Shown: positions 23,401 to 35,243 of the stretch, in pieces
Layout of the letters: every line of letters begins with the position of its first letter
How positions within the stretch are numbered: position 1 is the first letter of the stretch
NCBI GenBank assembly: GCA_030272585.1
Contig: BSYQ01000001.1
Location: 7,827,001 to 7,891,000, forward strand
Direction: 5' to 3'
DNA: 64,000 nucleotides
Source of the DNA: Bryopsis sp. KO-2023
Taxonomy: Eukaryota; Chlorophyta; Ulvophyceae; Bryopsidales; Bryopsidaceae
The notes under the pieces: model-generated
Databases searched by the model: none
Told to the model about the DNA's origin: nothing
Seen by the model: the letters and a program-made list of their open reading frames with translations, nothing else
Position numbers and translations under genes: made by a program

Positions 23401-23972
23401 ATGCTCCCCCCCCCCGCTACAGTTGTGTTTTATTGTATGTACACCCTTAATCATATTTAGTGTAGCGTACACTATTTCCGTAAAACGGCAGAAATTTCAG
23501 AAAACAGTGTGTGCCACATTATTTCCGAAATCCACACTTCTTGTTAACGTTTTGGTTTTCCATGAATTAATGTAGCCTGCACTATTACCGGGGTAGCACT
23601 AAAAATACGATTGAGGGTGTACAGATGAAACTGCGGGGTTGGCTACCTCAGGGATCTTGTATTTCTTGATGTACAAGAAATGCATCAAGAAATGTGCTTG
23701 ATATGCTTTTCTGGGTGTTTCGTTTTGATTGCAGGTTTATGAGCTATGCTAAAATGACGGAGAAAAAGCTGATGCCCAAGTATGGTGCGACGTGGCATTG
23801 GGCCAAGCTGGAAGTGCCAGAAGATCCCAGCGAACGCAAGCAAGTCCAAGAAATGATCAGGAAAAGGTTTCCGGTCAAAGAAGTGCAAAGATGGCGAGGC
23901 ATTCTCGACCCACACAACATCTTGGGAAATCACATTGTCGACATGGCGTTTGGCGATAATGTGGAGGGGTAG
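20474..23972 (+). CDS. GLDH: L-galactono-1,4-lactone dehydrogenase, 8 exons, 580 aa
   Basis: Last enzyme of plant-type ascorbate synthesis; oxidises L-galactono-1,4-lactone to ascorbate with cytochrome c as acceptor in the inner mitochondrial membrane, and is also an assembly factor of complex I. Exons 20474-20588, 20792-20975, 21167-21353, 21656-21772, 21954-22210, 22516-22909, 23119-23369 and 23735-23972 join in phase to 581 codons. Residues 1-40 form an Arg-rich mitochondrial presequence; a hydrophobic segment follows at ~60-77. Diagnostic motifs: NWSDTHDV, VRVVGSALSPNGI (FAD-binding region), LTLQNYASIREQQIGG, GAHGTGAAIPPVDEQ, FWKRSEGYRVGWSDEILG, HSPIEQRW and HWAK at ~523-526. ATGs at 20474, 20483 and 20486 are in frame; the first was chosen. 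GLDH, rather than gulonolactone oxidase, points to the green or plant lineage. Confidence 0.97.
23661..23693 (+). repeat. 11-bp perfect inverted repeat in last GLDH intron
   Basis: Arms ATTTCTTGATG (23661-23671) and CATCAAGAAAT (23683-23693) pair perfectly around an 11-nt loop. The loop itself can pair its TACAAG with CTTGTA just upstream. It lies 42 bp before the splice acceptor at 23734. Confidence 0.55.
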
Positions 23973-24365
23973 AAAAAAAACAAAAACTGGGAGATTATTG
24001 GTGATTGAGGAAATGCTGATTCTGGAAGGGCACACCACTCTTGATTGAATTTCTTTAAATTGTGTGTTTTCATTTTTTTCGGTGAGAAAATTCTTATTGT
24101 AAGGGACACTCGCAGCTCGGTTCATGTTTCTTGCGCCAAAAATATTTGATTAAATCAAGCATCATTCTGCAAGCCAGTTCTCTCCCCAACCCGCACACTA
24201 AAAAAAATTCACCCAAAATTAATTGACCTCACTCATTGCTCACCGGCTAGCCGCATTTTCACCCCCACCCAAAGTTCAGAAAATCAAAATTCGTGGATAC
24301 AGGACCACCCCTCATCGATTCAACAGCAAAACGAACGGAGAAAGGTAATCCTTAATCATATCAAG

Positions 24366-26690
24366 TCATTTCTTGTCTTGATCGCCCCCCTCCTTGGTGA
24401 CCTCTTCAATTTTCTGCTCGACGCTGGCCTTTTTCCTTCCGTACAAATCCAAATCCTCTTTTTCCTCAGGCAAGCCTTGGGTTAGGGATGGCGGTTTGCC
24501 AGGACCCGTGAATCGATCCGGGTCAAACTTTGGCTTCAAATCATCGTACAGTAGTTGGAAAAACGACACCTGCATGCAGGAAATATACACTTCAGTGGGA
24601 GGTACATAGGGCAGCTCCATAATTGGCTAAAATGAAAAAACCTTTGTGGTTTTTACCTTGTATGCCAGGAAGCCGAGCAGCAATGAACCTTGCGATGCAA
24701 GTGGAAGCGGCTCAGGGAAAACTCCATTGTAAAAACTGAAGAAAACTTAACGAATGTTAGCGATAAATCCACATTGTTTTTGTGCATGTGTAGCATCCAC
24801 TGATAACACAGATATATATGTATATATATATATGGGGTAGAGAGGTACAAATGGACATGGTGATGGTACAGTGGGTTTTTCCTGAGTCAGTCTACAACAC
24901 TTTTCGCTGAACAGGCTGCATCCGGCCAAAAGGCGGTGTGTAAAATAATTTCAATTCAAAAAATATAGATATAAACATTTATGCAATATACAGTGCAAGG
25001 AGCCAGTGCAAAGAATCACATTCACGGACCTGAGTCCAGCAGCCAATGCGACGAGAACTGACAGTCTCAAGTTAATGGCATGATAATATGATGCCAACCA
25101 CTTCGCAAGATACCGTGGAATTCCTTCAGGCAGCTAAAATCACTAAACCACACACGAGTCAGACCCACGACATCACCGCCCACAAGCTGCAAAAATCCCC
25201 AACCTCTCGATTCTGTTTCAGTTGCTGTCACTAAAAGCCAATCAACCAACTTCACTGAACATTCTCCGATGATCCTCGAATGCTGTAATGTCCATTGATA
25301 CGCACCGGCTGGGCATTGATATCAAGTTGGGGGCGAAAAAAAGTTGAAAAAAAAGAAAAAAAGCTTGTGAGGATTTTCACCTTGTTTGCTTCCCACATAG
25401 GAACCATATCATCTGCCGATACCCGATCGACATCCCTCATCAAAAGCAGCAGGTAGATATATCCTCCACACGATCCAATGACTGATGTGATGCCAGTCTG
25501 TCATACCGATCAGCAACATTCGTACGATCAGCGTTTTCTTCCCTTATGAAAGACGTGGTGTGCATCACAGTTGGATTACAAGTGAAAACATGGCCCTATG
25601 GTCCAGTATGGCCATTGTTTATCTTCCTCCAAAAGAAATCAACACCATGCTCAAGACATCTATTTGGAAAACAATAGGGACGTGAATTTAAAAAAAAAAA
25701 AAAGCATAAAAAACAAGTGTAAAAAACGATACCAGGGGGCTGACCGCCAATCCAAAATAGGCAGCCAAAAAACCAGAAGCAGTCCTCGTTCTCCGTAGCA
25801 ATAGCTTCTTGAGCTCCATATATTCCTAATTCAAAAACAAAAAAAGTGAAAAAGAAGCATCACCAGCCCTAGACATCGAACTCACAATTTTTCCCTGTTA
25901 CATGGCTGATCCACTCCGTGGAAAATGACAAAATGATGGAAAAAAACAAAAAAATTAATGATGAAATGTATATGTACCTCATTTTACATGCAGAAATTCC
26001 TAGCGATGAAATCCAGAAGATGCGAAAGTAAATTGTGCATTGTATTGTACCTCCATGGTTTTCAGGCGGCTCTCTTCAACGATCGCTTCATAATCATCCA
26101 TTGATGACATGAGGGACGCATCTCTTTCACAAGGAAAAAAAAAAAATATCAAGTGTCAAAGCAAGAAATGGGGTAAAAAAAAGAATTTGTTGTTTTTTTT
26201 TAAGTTTTCGCCGAAGAATATTTTTCTGTCATTTATTTCATATTTAGCATGAAAGTGAAAGTGCATGCAACCAGCATCTAAAGGATTGATGATCAATGCG
26301 GGTTCATTACTACCGAAGTAGAGTGGAAGCATGCTGACAAATGGGAAAAAAAAATCTGCAGATGGATCATCAACAGTACATCTCTTCTACTCCAAAATCC
26401 TGGCTGCTGTATCCATTTCATTTCGATCATTTTTTTCATAATGATGATGATCGGAATCGTGCAACTCACATTCTTCGAACATTGCTGCATCTCCGTTGGC
26501 GGAGCGGTGGAATGCCGGAAGGACACGGTGGCTTTCTTCGCGTGGAACTGCCCCAACCAGCCGGCAGCGCGCGAAACTGGATGCCAGCGCACCTTCACAC
26601 CCAAATCGCACACACAAACATTTTACATCGTGTGCAGGCGGCGCCGCCTCTCCGATTGCTGGGCGAAGAGCAAAGAACTACCTACCTCAT
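24366..26690 (-). CDS. CGL160: CGL160-like plastid ATP-synthase assembly membrane protein, 9 exons, 281 aa
   Basis: Resembles CGL160 (conserved only in green lineage 160), a thylakoid protein with an ATPase subunit I-like membrane domain that promotes assembly of the chloroplast ATP synthase CFo ring. Exons 26686-26690 (only five coding bases), 26470-26592, 26051-26123, 25733-25825, 25381-25497, 25261-25308, 25030-25133, 24657-24735 and 24366-24569 join in phase. The N-terminus (MRCAGIQFRALPAGWG..., Arg/Ser/Pro-rich) is a plastid transit peptide. Four hydrophobic segments follow: ASGFLAAYFGLAV, TGITSVIGSCGGYIYLLLLM, LSVLVALAAGL and GSLLLGFLAYK, then a charged C-tail. The order helix - RDVDRV - LRLSVLVALAAG - GSLLLGFLAYKVSFFQ matches the CGL160 C-terminal domain. 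The N-terminal splice (tiny exon) and the GTTCAG donor at 25260 are the least certain parts. Confidence 0.72.
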
Positions 26691-26868
26691 TTCCAGATGC
26701 TTGTCGAGCCTGTCGGTGGCCAGGAGAGGATGGGTGCAAGGGGGTGATTAAAGAAATCGCTGCCAATAGGATCAGATGTAGAATTTCCAGGATCTGCTGC
26801 GAGGTGTACGATGTATTTAACAGCAGCCAGAGCCGACAGAATTCGCTTCTTGAGAAAGCGCCAGTCCA
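26691..26868. promoter_or_regulatory. 178-bp divergent promoter between two plastid membrane-protein genes
   Basis: The start codons of the CGL160-like and YLMG-like genes are only 178 bp apart and face away. Both products are predicted plastid membrane proteins, so co-regulation through a shared promoter is plausible. No specific element was identified. Confidence 0.5.
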
Positions 26869-28627
26869 ATGCAGACGTCGACGACTCGTCTCGGCCAGTT
26901 TCGGCCAGCGCTCACCATTCGATGCCATCACCGGCAAGCTCAGCCAAAAACCCTCGGTATGAAACTGTTGGTTTTTCTTGGACCTCTTTCCAGCATTAGA
27001 AAGCGTTTCCTAAAAAGTAATATTCCTGTTTTTCCAGGGTCCAATTCGGTGGGCTTCTCCCAGAAGGCCGTCGGGGTGCGGGATGGAATGTGTCTAGAGT
27101 CTAGAGGCAGCGCTTTTCGAACTCAAGTGGCGTCAGTCAGAACCGATTTGAGTCCAGGAGAGAACTCGGGTGGGGATGAGCAGCCCCGTGCCAAAAACCT
27201 TGCGTCAGTGCTGGCGTTATTTCTTGCAGTACCGAAAGCGTTGAAGGCCCTGGCGAAATCGATGAGCACTGCCATGGGAGCAAGCTTGAAAAATGCAGAT
27301 TCAGAGGTAAATTTTTCTGCAATGGGACTTTTGGTCTATTTAATTGCTTGGATGTGAAACTTCCCTTTTCCACAAAACCCAATAGGAACATGGATGAAGC
27401 TTGAGGTCGTATTTCATTGATGCCCTCCTTTAAATTATGTTCAGCAAGCCACTTGATTTTTATTTCCACCATGTCATACATCTGCCTTTTTTCTTTTTTT
27501 TGGGGGGGGGTGGTCAAGTCAAGTCGAGCGATTGCAACCTCCAGATGCAGTTTCCGAAAAAGTGAAATTACTGATATGATTGAATTTTTGCACAGAAAAT
27601 CAATGCTGATATTCGAGAAACAGTAAAGGGGATGAAAACGTTTTCGCTGGTCCTTCCTCTGGCATCCATGAGCGGAGGCAATGCATTTCTTCTTATCACA
27701 AAAGCAGTGTCCAGCTTCATCAAGGTAACCATTACAGCAGAATCTCGAAATCAATTCCATGTTTTTTTATGCCAAAAACAACAATAATTGAATCAGAATA
27801 ATTCAAATTAAAAAACGTTCAAAAAAGTTGAAAAAAAATTGGATATTCTTCTAAGATCCACTTACACCAGGCAACCTCAGTGGTCCCATCCCTTTTTCTC
27901 CTTTCTTTTTGCCAAAAACGTTTTGGTGCCATGTTTGGCAAATTTCTTTAATCTTCCCTCTGGCATCGGGGGAGCGTTGATGAGCGAGAAAATTATCCCC
28001 TGTATCTTTTTTTTAATGTGGGGATGTGTTTTTTTTGAGGTTTATCTTTTCTGTGGTTGGTAGCTCTATTTGCTGCTTCTCTTCCTCCGAGTGCTGTTGA
28101 GTTGGTTCCCCACCTTCAAGTGGGATAGAAATCCATGGATCATCCTCAGACAAGTAAGGGCTTGACCCCCCTTTCCCCCGTGTTTTTGGTTTTTTTTTCG
28201 TTTTTTTTGGGTCGACATCCCCGCATGACAAAAGGGCCATTGATATTGTATTTGAGGAACAGTGGCTGTTTGTCTTAGCATCTCTTCAATTTTAATTCTA
28301 TTCGATGGAGCAGGTCCACTTTTCACCAGGGCCTTTTTTTTAATCCTTAAAAAAAATCTACCGGAATCTTGTGAATGTCTCAGAGAATTCTGTTTCTGGT
28401 TCAAGGTTTCAATGTCATTGTTTTCGTTGAAGTTGTTTTTCTGCCCTCAATTTTTTTTTGGGCTTTTGGTTTGTTGTTTTCAGGTGACGGATCCATACTT
28501 GAACTTGTTCAGAGGTCTGGTGCCGCCCCTTTTGGGAACCATCGATTTTACCCCCTTGTTGGGATTCATTATTTTGCAGTGGTTGGTGGGTGCTTTGGAT
28601 ATTGGAGAGGAAGACAGATATTGGTGA
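26869..28627 (+). CDS. YLMG: YGGT/YLMG family plastid membrane protein, 5 exons, 239 aa
   Basis: Member of the YggT family (plant YLMG; CCB3 is a relative in cytochrome b6 maturation), linked to nucleoid distribution and division in plastids and cyanobacteria. Exons 26869-26956, 27038-27306, 27596-27724, 28064-28153 and 28484-28627 join in phase to 240 codons. The first ~60 residues (MQTSTTRLGQFRPALTIR...) form a basic, Ser/Thr-rich transit peptide. The YggT core is LYLLLLFLRVLLSWFP, then VTDPYLNLFRGLVPPLLG and TIDFTPLLGFIILQWLVGAL, with the conserved SWFP, DPYLN-FR and P-LG-IDF-P signatures. A shorter hydrophobic helix lies near residue 150. The protein ends eight residues after the last helix. 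Confidence 0.9.
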
Positions 28628-29086
28628 AAGAAAAAAAAAATGGGGGTGAAAGAACGAAACCAAAAAAAAAAAAAAAGAACTGGAAGAATTAATTGTTGTT
28701 CGGTTGCAGGAAAATTTTGAAATGTCTTTTTTGTTTGTACTCCCGAAGAAGATATCCTTGTGTTTTTTTTATGTTCTTTTGGCTGGAGCGAAACGGGGAG
28801 GTGGGGGGGGGGTTGCTTTTTAACCACAGTCCTAAACCTCCGTGCAGCGTTTTGTCGATTTGCGAACGTGCATTTCCTGGAGCATAGGCATCGAAAAAAA
28901 ATGCGATGGAACGGATGCTTTTGTTCGTTTACATCTCCTTTTTTCTGTTTTTTTTTTTTAAAGAGCATTGCAGAAAAAGAAATTCTGTCCTCCTCTGTGA
29001 ACTCGCCGGCCTTCCATTTCCTCAAATATTTTCTTTCCTCCCAACGCGTATCGTTGCAGCTCTCTTAACTCAGTCCCTTGCAGCAC
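28628..29086. other. Short convergent spacer
   Basis: 459 bp between two converging genes. It holds A- and T-runs and a G-run near 28804 and must carry both 3' UTRs. No exon was seen. Confidence 0.5.
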
Positions 29087-32000
29087 CTATACAAACCAAA
29101 CCCTCCTGAAGGGATCATCGAGCTCCGTCTGCTGTTGGTTTTGCTTCTTTTTAGAATGCTCTTTGGCCATTCTGGCGATATACTCGGGAAGAGCTTTTGT
29201 CCTGGGTTTGAAAGTGCACTCTTTCACTTCTTGCTCCTGAACATGGACAACAGCGAGGCCTTTGTCAGTCTTATTTCCTGTACCGTTACAGATGTATAAC
29301 CCTAACATATGCAGTCCCTCAAATCAGAAAAATCGTGGTTTAGGTAGCATACATCATTTCATTTCCCGTCAGATGAAAGACGATGTCATTGAAACATTTG
29401 TCCTTCTGTATTAGAGAATCGAATGCGCATGTGGCGATAGCTCCACCATGCAAAACCCACGTCAAATTGTTTGTTTTCCTTTTCATTGCTGAAATGTGTA
29501 GACGAGTGGAGATAGATGGGTTTTTTTTCTTTTTTCTTGGGGCATGTTCCAGAGGTGTAGTTTTTTTTGTTTTTTTTCTGTTTTTTTTTTTCTAGGCCTG
29601 TTTGCATATTCACTCCATTTGGGATTTTCTCACCTCTCTTGCTCTCTGGGCCTCTCTTTCCTGTTGGCGCTGTTGCCTCTGCTTCTCTTGTACTGCCACC
29701 AAATACGAAGCTGGATCTTTCATGTTCAATTTGGGCTCCACCTGTGACAGGAGTGGTGCAAAACATGTCAGGTGTCATTGTAGTGTCTCTTCTCTGGACT
29801 TTTATTGGTGAGGGTATAATCTCCTCAGGTTGTACCAATGCGGTGGTGGGATTCAACAAAACAAAAAGAAAATGGATGGAGATCTGAACTCACATATTCA
29901 TAGGCATATCCTTTGTACAGTTGTGGTTTGAAGGTTGCCTCTGACATTCGCTGGCTCTCCTTTTCAGCACGTTTAATTTCCTACACACAAACGAGCAGAA
30001 ATGTCAGACACAGAAGATATGATTCCAGCTCCACCCGCTATGGTCAGCAGAAATCGTGTCGATGGATACCAGCAAGGCTTCTCGCCTCAGCGTGTCTCCA
30101 GCACTCAGCTCTTCCAGCGTTCGTTTAGACATCTTCATGGCCTTTTTGGTAATTTTTGGTGAGAAAGAGCACTCCGGATCAAAGTAAGATAACATCCTAG
30201 ACATGAAACGTTCAAAAGTGATAATCCATTCTCTCCTGGCCAGGTCTGCGGATGCAGACAACGTTCCAAACGGTGTTCAACTCACTTCTTGGGAGTTGAT
30301 GCTGTTTGTTTGCTTGGAGCCGGTTCTTTTCCACATTCCTCCGATTTAGCAAGGTCTTCTGCAAACATTTGCACGAGTTCCTGTACATTCGAACCTTCTG
30401 ATTGGTTGATGCTGGCATCCTCAAGTCTTTTGGCCTTTTCCTTGAGTATTCGCCTCGTTCCAGGGGACAGCTGCTAAAAACAAAAAAGACATCGATTCCA
30501 TGCCTTCGCCAGACAACGTTGACAAAAATTCCACAATGACTTTCTTCGTTAACTTGAGGATGCTGGTTCGCATGGATTTAGAGCACGCACCGCTGTGGAA
30601 ATTTTTCCTGTCTCTCTTGTGGCACGAATTTTTTTCTCCTTTTCTTCTGCATAATATTCTTGCCTGTGATAGAACACTAACTGGCGTAAATACCAAGTTT
30701 TACGATAAGACTCCAGGGACTTGCGAGCTCCAGACCAACCCTTCTTTGTACCTTTTCAAGAATTCTTCAAAATCCACTCCTCCGAACGTTTGCTCCAGTC
30801 CCGATCCATCAGCAGATTGGGGGCACCAACTTACGATACTTTGTGCTGATGGCGGCGCTGATGCTGGTCGTGATCTACAGCTCCACCAAGACAATGTCAG
30901 ATACCAGAGTGCACACATCTGCACGAGAAAGAACGAACAAAAGCAAGACTTAGCGTAGTTCTCACCCTTGTGGTTCAGTGCTCTCATTGATTTCCTGGTC
31001 CTCCACACACGGTGTAGAAGAGGGGAAATAAACCCGTCGAGAATTGGTTCTTGGATGGAATGAGCACTCTTCCATCCCTTTGTGGCACAAAATCTTCAAC
31101 CACTGATCAGAAATAAAACAATGCAGTGGAGGGCACGCCTTGTACCTGTTGCCAATGGCTTCACTTTTGGTCGTCGAGTCCCTTGGTCGTGGCCATAAAT
31201 TCTTTTTGACAATGGCAGAGCTCTCGGAGATTGAGCCTGAAACGATCTGCGCTCGGCAATCATCGCGTCTTCCACTTTTTGGTGGTATCTGGCATACTTT
31301 GCCTGGGCCTGAGCGTACAAACGGAGACATGCTTGGGTCGAGACCGTGGCATTCGACCCATCAGAACACACCGTCAAAGCAGTGTCGTTGAGTCCTGAAC
31401 ACCCAAACAATATCCTTAGCTGAAATTAAGGGTGCTATCGAAACTTGTGTTTTCGCACGTGCGCGAGGAGTTACCTGGGTCGTTGCGATCCTCTTCCTCC
31501 TCCTCCTCATCCCACCAATGATTGCTGTCCATCGTGTTGTTCTGAGGGGACTCCTACAAAACAAAACCAACGTCCATCATTTCCGTTCGCGCCTCAATAT
31601 CCACTCAAACAGTAACGGTCCTAACCGTCGCAAAAAAGAGAGTACCTCGACTGTAGGGGAGTGCTGGGCAGACTTTCGGGAAGTAGCGGTTCTGTTGACG
31701 ACTGGATTGAACGTGCAATTCGCGAGTCCAGCAACCTCTTTTTTCACCCTCTCCTGGTAACATTTCCTTTCGCTCCTCCGTTTCCATGCAAATGTCCTGT
31801 CATAAACGCTGCTGAGCTGCTGCGAGCGACAGTCGGAAGATACAGGCGGCCGCACTGCAGGTTTCCATTCCACCGCCTCTGGCTGGGACTCTTCGGATGG
31901 CGGCGGGGGAGAGACTCGACCACCCTGGACAATGCTAGGAGAAGAGTCTCGACCGAAGTCCAAAGATTTTCTTGCTAGCCCCAACAAACAACCCTCAGAA

Positions 32001-33721
32001 ATGTTGCTCAGAGATGATCGTGTGCTGTTAACAGTTGTTTGGAGCTTTTGTCATGAAAAAGTAACACTGATCAGTGTTCTGGCTCCTTTTCTCTTTTTGC
32101 TATGAAATTGCTGTAGAGACCCCTGGCCCCTACCTTTGTATACCTTTGCCCGTGCTGCATACCCGAGTGATGTAGCGTTTTCTCGAGTCAGCTGATAATC
32201 TAACCGGCTACTTCGACCCAACGATTGCATTCCTGATGAATCAGCGAGTCTTTCCGAAAACTCGAAAGTAGCACCTGTTACACAAAGATTCAGATACTCA
32301 GAAAAAAACAAATCCACGAAGGAATGCATTCGATATTTCCATTGAGTTTGAGTTTCTCTCACCAGTGGCAACTGTTTCCGCCGCAGCCATCGCTCTCGCA
32401 CGTCCTGACAATCTCTGGTTGACTTTTGCAGGTAGCTTTTCAACCAGACTCTGATCAATTCCAAGTAGTTCCCGTTCGAGAGCCTGCACAGATTGACACA
32501 GCTTGTCAAAGAGAACCCCCCAAAAAACCTTCAGACTGGAAGTTCCAAGTTATACTGAAGGGTGATAGTGTTACCTTTTCTGCTTCCATCAAGTGCCTCA
32601 GTCTGTCGTAGTTGATCTCGGGAGAAAGATACCTCTCCAATGCCTTGTTTGCCCCCTCCACCACCTGCTCGTCGTCTGCGATGTTGATGAAGTGTTCCTC
32701 TGCATCCCCTTGAAATTCCTCGACTGCTTGGTTGCTAGTTGTGGGCATGTCGTGCTTCCCATGCTTATGTGCAGGTTTCCTTCCACTTCTTTTCTGGTAC
32801 TTTCCATGGTTTTCCATCATCTTTGGCGACTTCTTGACGTCCTGAGATATTATAATAAAAGGTCAGCATCCATAATCGTGCACGGAAGCGTGAAGTAGCT
32901 AAGAGGTGGACTTCAGCCACCCACCGTTGAATCTGAAGCTTCCAGCCTCAAAGATCGCGCCAACGCCATTATTTGGTCCACTGGAAGCCCAGTATCACTG
33001 AAAGTGCCGTGGCCTACTGCATCAGCGGCGTACTTTTGCTCTCTATCAGAAATCTCTGGAACATAAGCGGCACTATTGACATCTTTTCCCTCTTTGACGG
33101 AATCCTCCAGACCAGTGAGTCTCCGCCCATCAGGAATGTACACATCGATTCCCATTGGGGACTGAGGTAAGGTCATACGTTCTGCAGGTTCGGAACCAGG
33201 AGAGAAGTCTTCATAGCAGTCCAGGCCTTGTCGAGCATATCGCAGGAAGTCTTCCTCTACATCTTCCTCACAAAGTCCGTCGTCACATTGATCCTCTCCG
33301 CTAAGCTCACTGTGATGCTCGATGTGGGGGCTATCTGGACACTCAGCCGCCTCCCCATCGCCTGTAACTCCTATGTCAGCCTGTGAATCCCTGGCACTGG
33401 GTTCACCTCCACCCTGGTGGTTGCTGTCTCTAATTGCGTTTTCTCTCTTGAGCCGAATTACTTCTTCCAACACCTGTGTGTGAATTGAAACGCCTTATGT
33501 CTTAGCTAAGCTTCCTCACTATTTCCATGATACTTTGATCGACGAGCGTGTTTTGCTCGCACCTCAAGAGAGTGCGGGTCCAGCACCAGTCCAGCATTAT
33601 CACTCACTGTCCCCGCTTGACCTTCGCTTTCCTCTTCACCACGAGATTCGCTGCGTTCTTTTCTATCGCCGCTCCTCTCCCGACTCAGTCGGTGTGACAA
33701 TTTTCTCAATAGATTAGGCAT
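29087..33721 (-). CDS. Large charged protein with repeated [C/A][S/T]FxP motif, 17 exons, ~946 aa, likely cytoskeletal or ciliary
   Basis: Seventeen exons join in perfect phase: 33563-33721, 32925-33473, 32575-32841, 32363-32483, 32134-32274, 31646-31974, 31475-31553, 31146-31394, 30966-31077, 30835-30874, 30682-30743, 30591-30663, 30286-30473, 30070-30196, 29894-29980, 29634-29741 and 29087-29236. The protein is hydrophilic, acidic in the first third and basic with predicted coiled coil in the last third (QEYYAEEKEKKIRATRE; EKQRQQRQQEREAQRARE). Five copies of a short motif occur: NCTFNP (~500), ECSFHP (~636), ECSFSP (~799), ATFKP (~848) and ECTFKP (~904). I know this kind of motif from uncharacterised flagellar and cytoskeletal proteins of protists, so a microtubule-linked role is inferred, not shown. 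The ATG at 33721 is internal to a frame open to 33811, so an extra 5' exon is possible. Confidence 0.78.
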
Positions 33722-35243
33722 CAGTCCCCTGGCGTTAAAGCGTGGTTCCAAAGAACCATCGTTGGGTTCGCGCTCCGTCTCAACAACGATGGATTCCAGG
33801 GCGCTGGGCACACCAAGTTGATTTTAATCTTGGTACAAAGAAAGCCACTCTGTCCGAGTGGCATTTTGAGAAATTTATATTCATTGGTGCTTTTTTTTGT
33901 GTTTGTGTTCTGAAGAGAGTTCGAATCTTCATTCTTTGATGAAATGAGAATTAAATTTTGCGTTTACTGTGAGTCTCCCATTGTGATTTCCCCTCAACTC
34001 GAAAAGCAACAATGGAAAAGAACAAAGTATTTCGGTGGTGAATCGACTAGAAACAAAATAGCAACAACAAAGAAATCCACAAATGCACCCTCGTCAATTC
34101 TAGCGACAAAAAGGAAAGTCGATCTAAAACACGGGCCGGTCAAGAGAACAGTCCCCTAAGTCAAACTTTCAGGCACTTCAGCGTGGCTGCGCTTCAAGGT
34201 GTTGAGAGTTCGTTTTTTTCTATGTGCAAATTCCACATCACGAAAAAAACCGATCATCTCCCAAGGGGGGGCACCGCGAGTCGGACGTACGAGATAACGC
34301 CAGACGAAGCCGGCCTATGTGGTGGATTCTTGTAGAAAAAACTTTAGTTCGTCACACCTGAGTTCGGTGCAGAGGGTCGCTTCAGAAGCCACGACGATTC
34401 TCTCCTTATTGTTTGTTCGTCAGCGTGTACCCACAAAAGCCAAACAGTCGGATCCGCCGCTGTTATGGCGGCTTCTTTGTTGCATTTCAGGCAAATCGCT
34501 GCCCCCATTGGATTTGCCAATGTTTGGAATTTCTGCCAGCTTTGCCAGCTGATGAAAAGGATTGTTTTTTCACTTCATTGAACTTTACTGAAATGGAGAA
34601 GGAGAACATCTCAAAGTTACAACCCACACAAGAAGGACCGATGCCAAGCAAAGGCCCCTGCAAAATTCACAACAACAAGAGGGAAACACCACTTCAAGAA
34701 AATAAATTGCACATCCCCTTGGCTTCAACAACAAACTCCTGAACCCCCCCAACGATTCAAATTCTCTTCCCAACTCCCCCCCCCAAGCCGTCAGTGCACT
34801 CGTCTTTCAACTGAATTCAAAACATTTTGCCAACACTCTTGACCTCATGTTTCGGCTGCACAGCCGACCCCATCTCGAGGTCTTTAAGGAAAATCGATCA
34901 GATACCAGAGAGCGCAAACGCTGCAAAGAGGTTGTTTCAATCTTTCCCCCCCCAGCATCCCCTCCTGACACTCATCCCCCTCCTGAACCAGAATCATGGT
35001 TCTCAAAGAGCATCCCAGCACCATTTCACAAGTTTCTAGAGGTCTAGAAATTTTGTCGACCATACACAGGAGTAATGCGTCAAAGGAATGGACGTGTGGC
35101 TCCACCCAATACTCCACCCCATCAAAACATGTGCCAATCAGTTCAATTACAGCTCAATTCAGCAGGCGTATCGATGTGGCAACCAGCCATCGAACAACTA
35201 GCTGAAAATGAATCCCCGAAACAACGTAAAATTTGAAACAAAG
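33722..35243. other. Spacer of 1.5 kb, no gene recognised
   Basis: Contains the 5' flank of the 17-exon minus gene and the 3' flank of the plastid membrane-protein gene. Open frames of 60-109 codons on the plus strand (34319-34742, 34827-35047) show no domain or splice-supported continuation. The part 33722-33811 stays open in frame with the gene downstream of it and may be coding. Confidence 0.45.

Noticed and set aside
26441-26962. Long plus-strand frame over the CGL160-like 5' exons
   Set aside because: Antisense shadow; the minus-strand exons have consistent splice phase and a transit-peptide composition.
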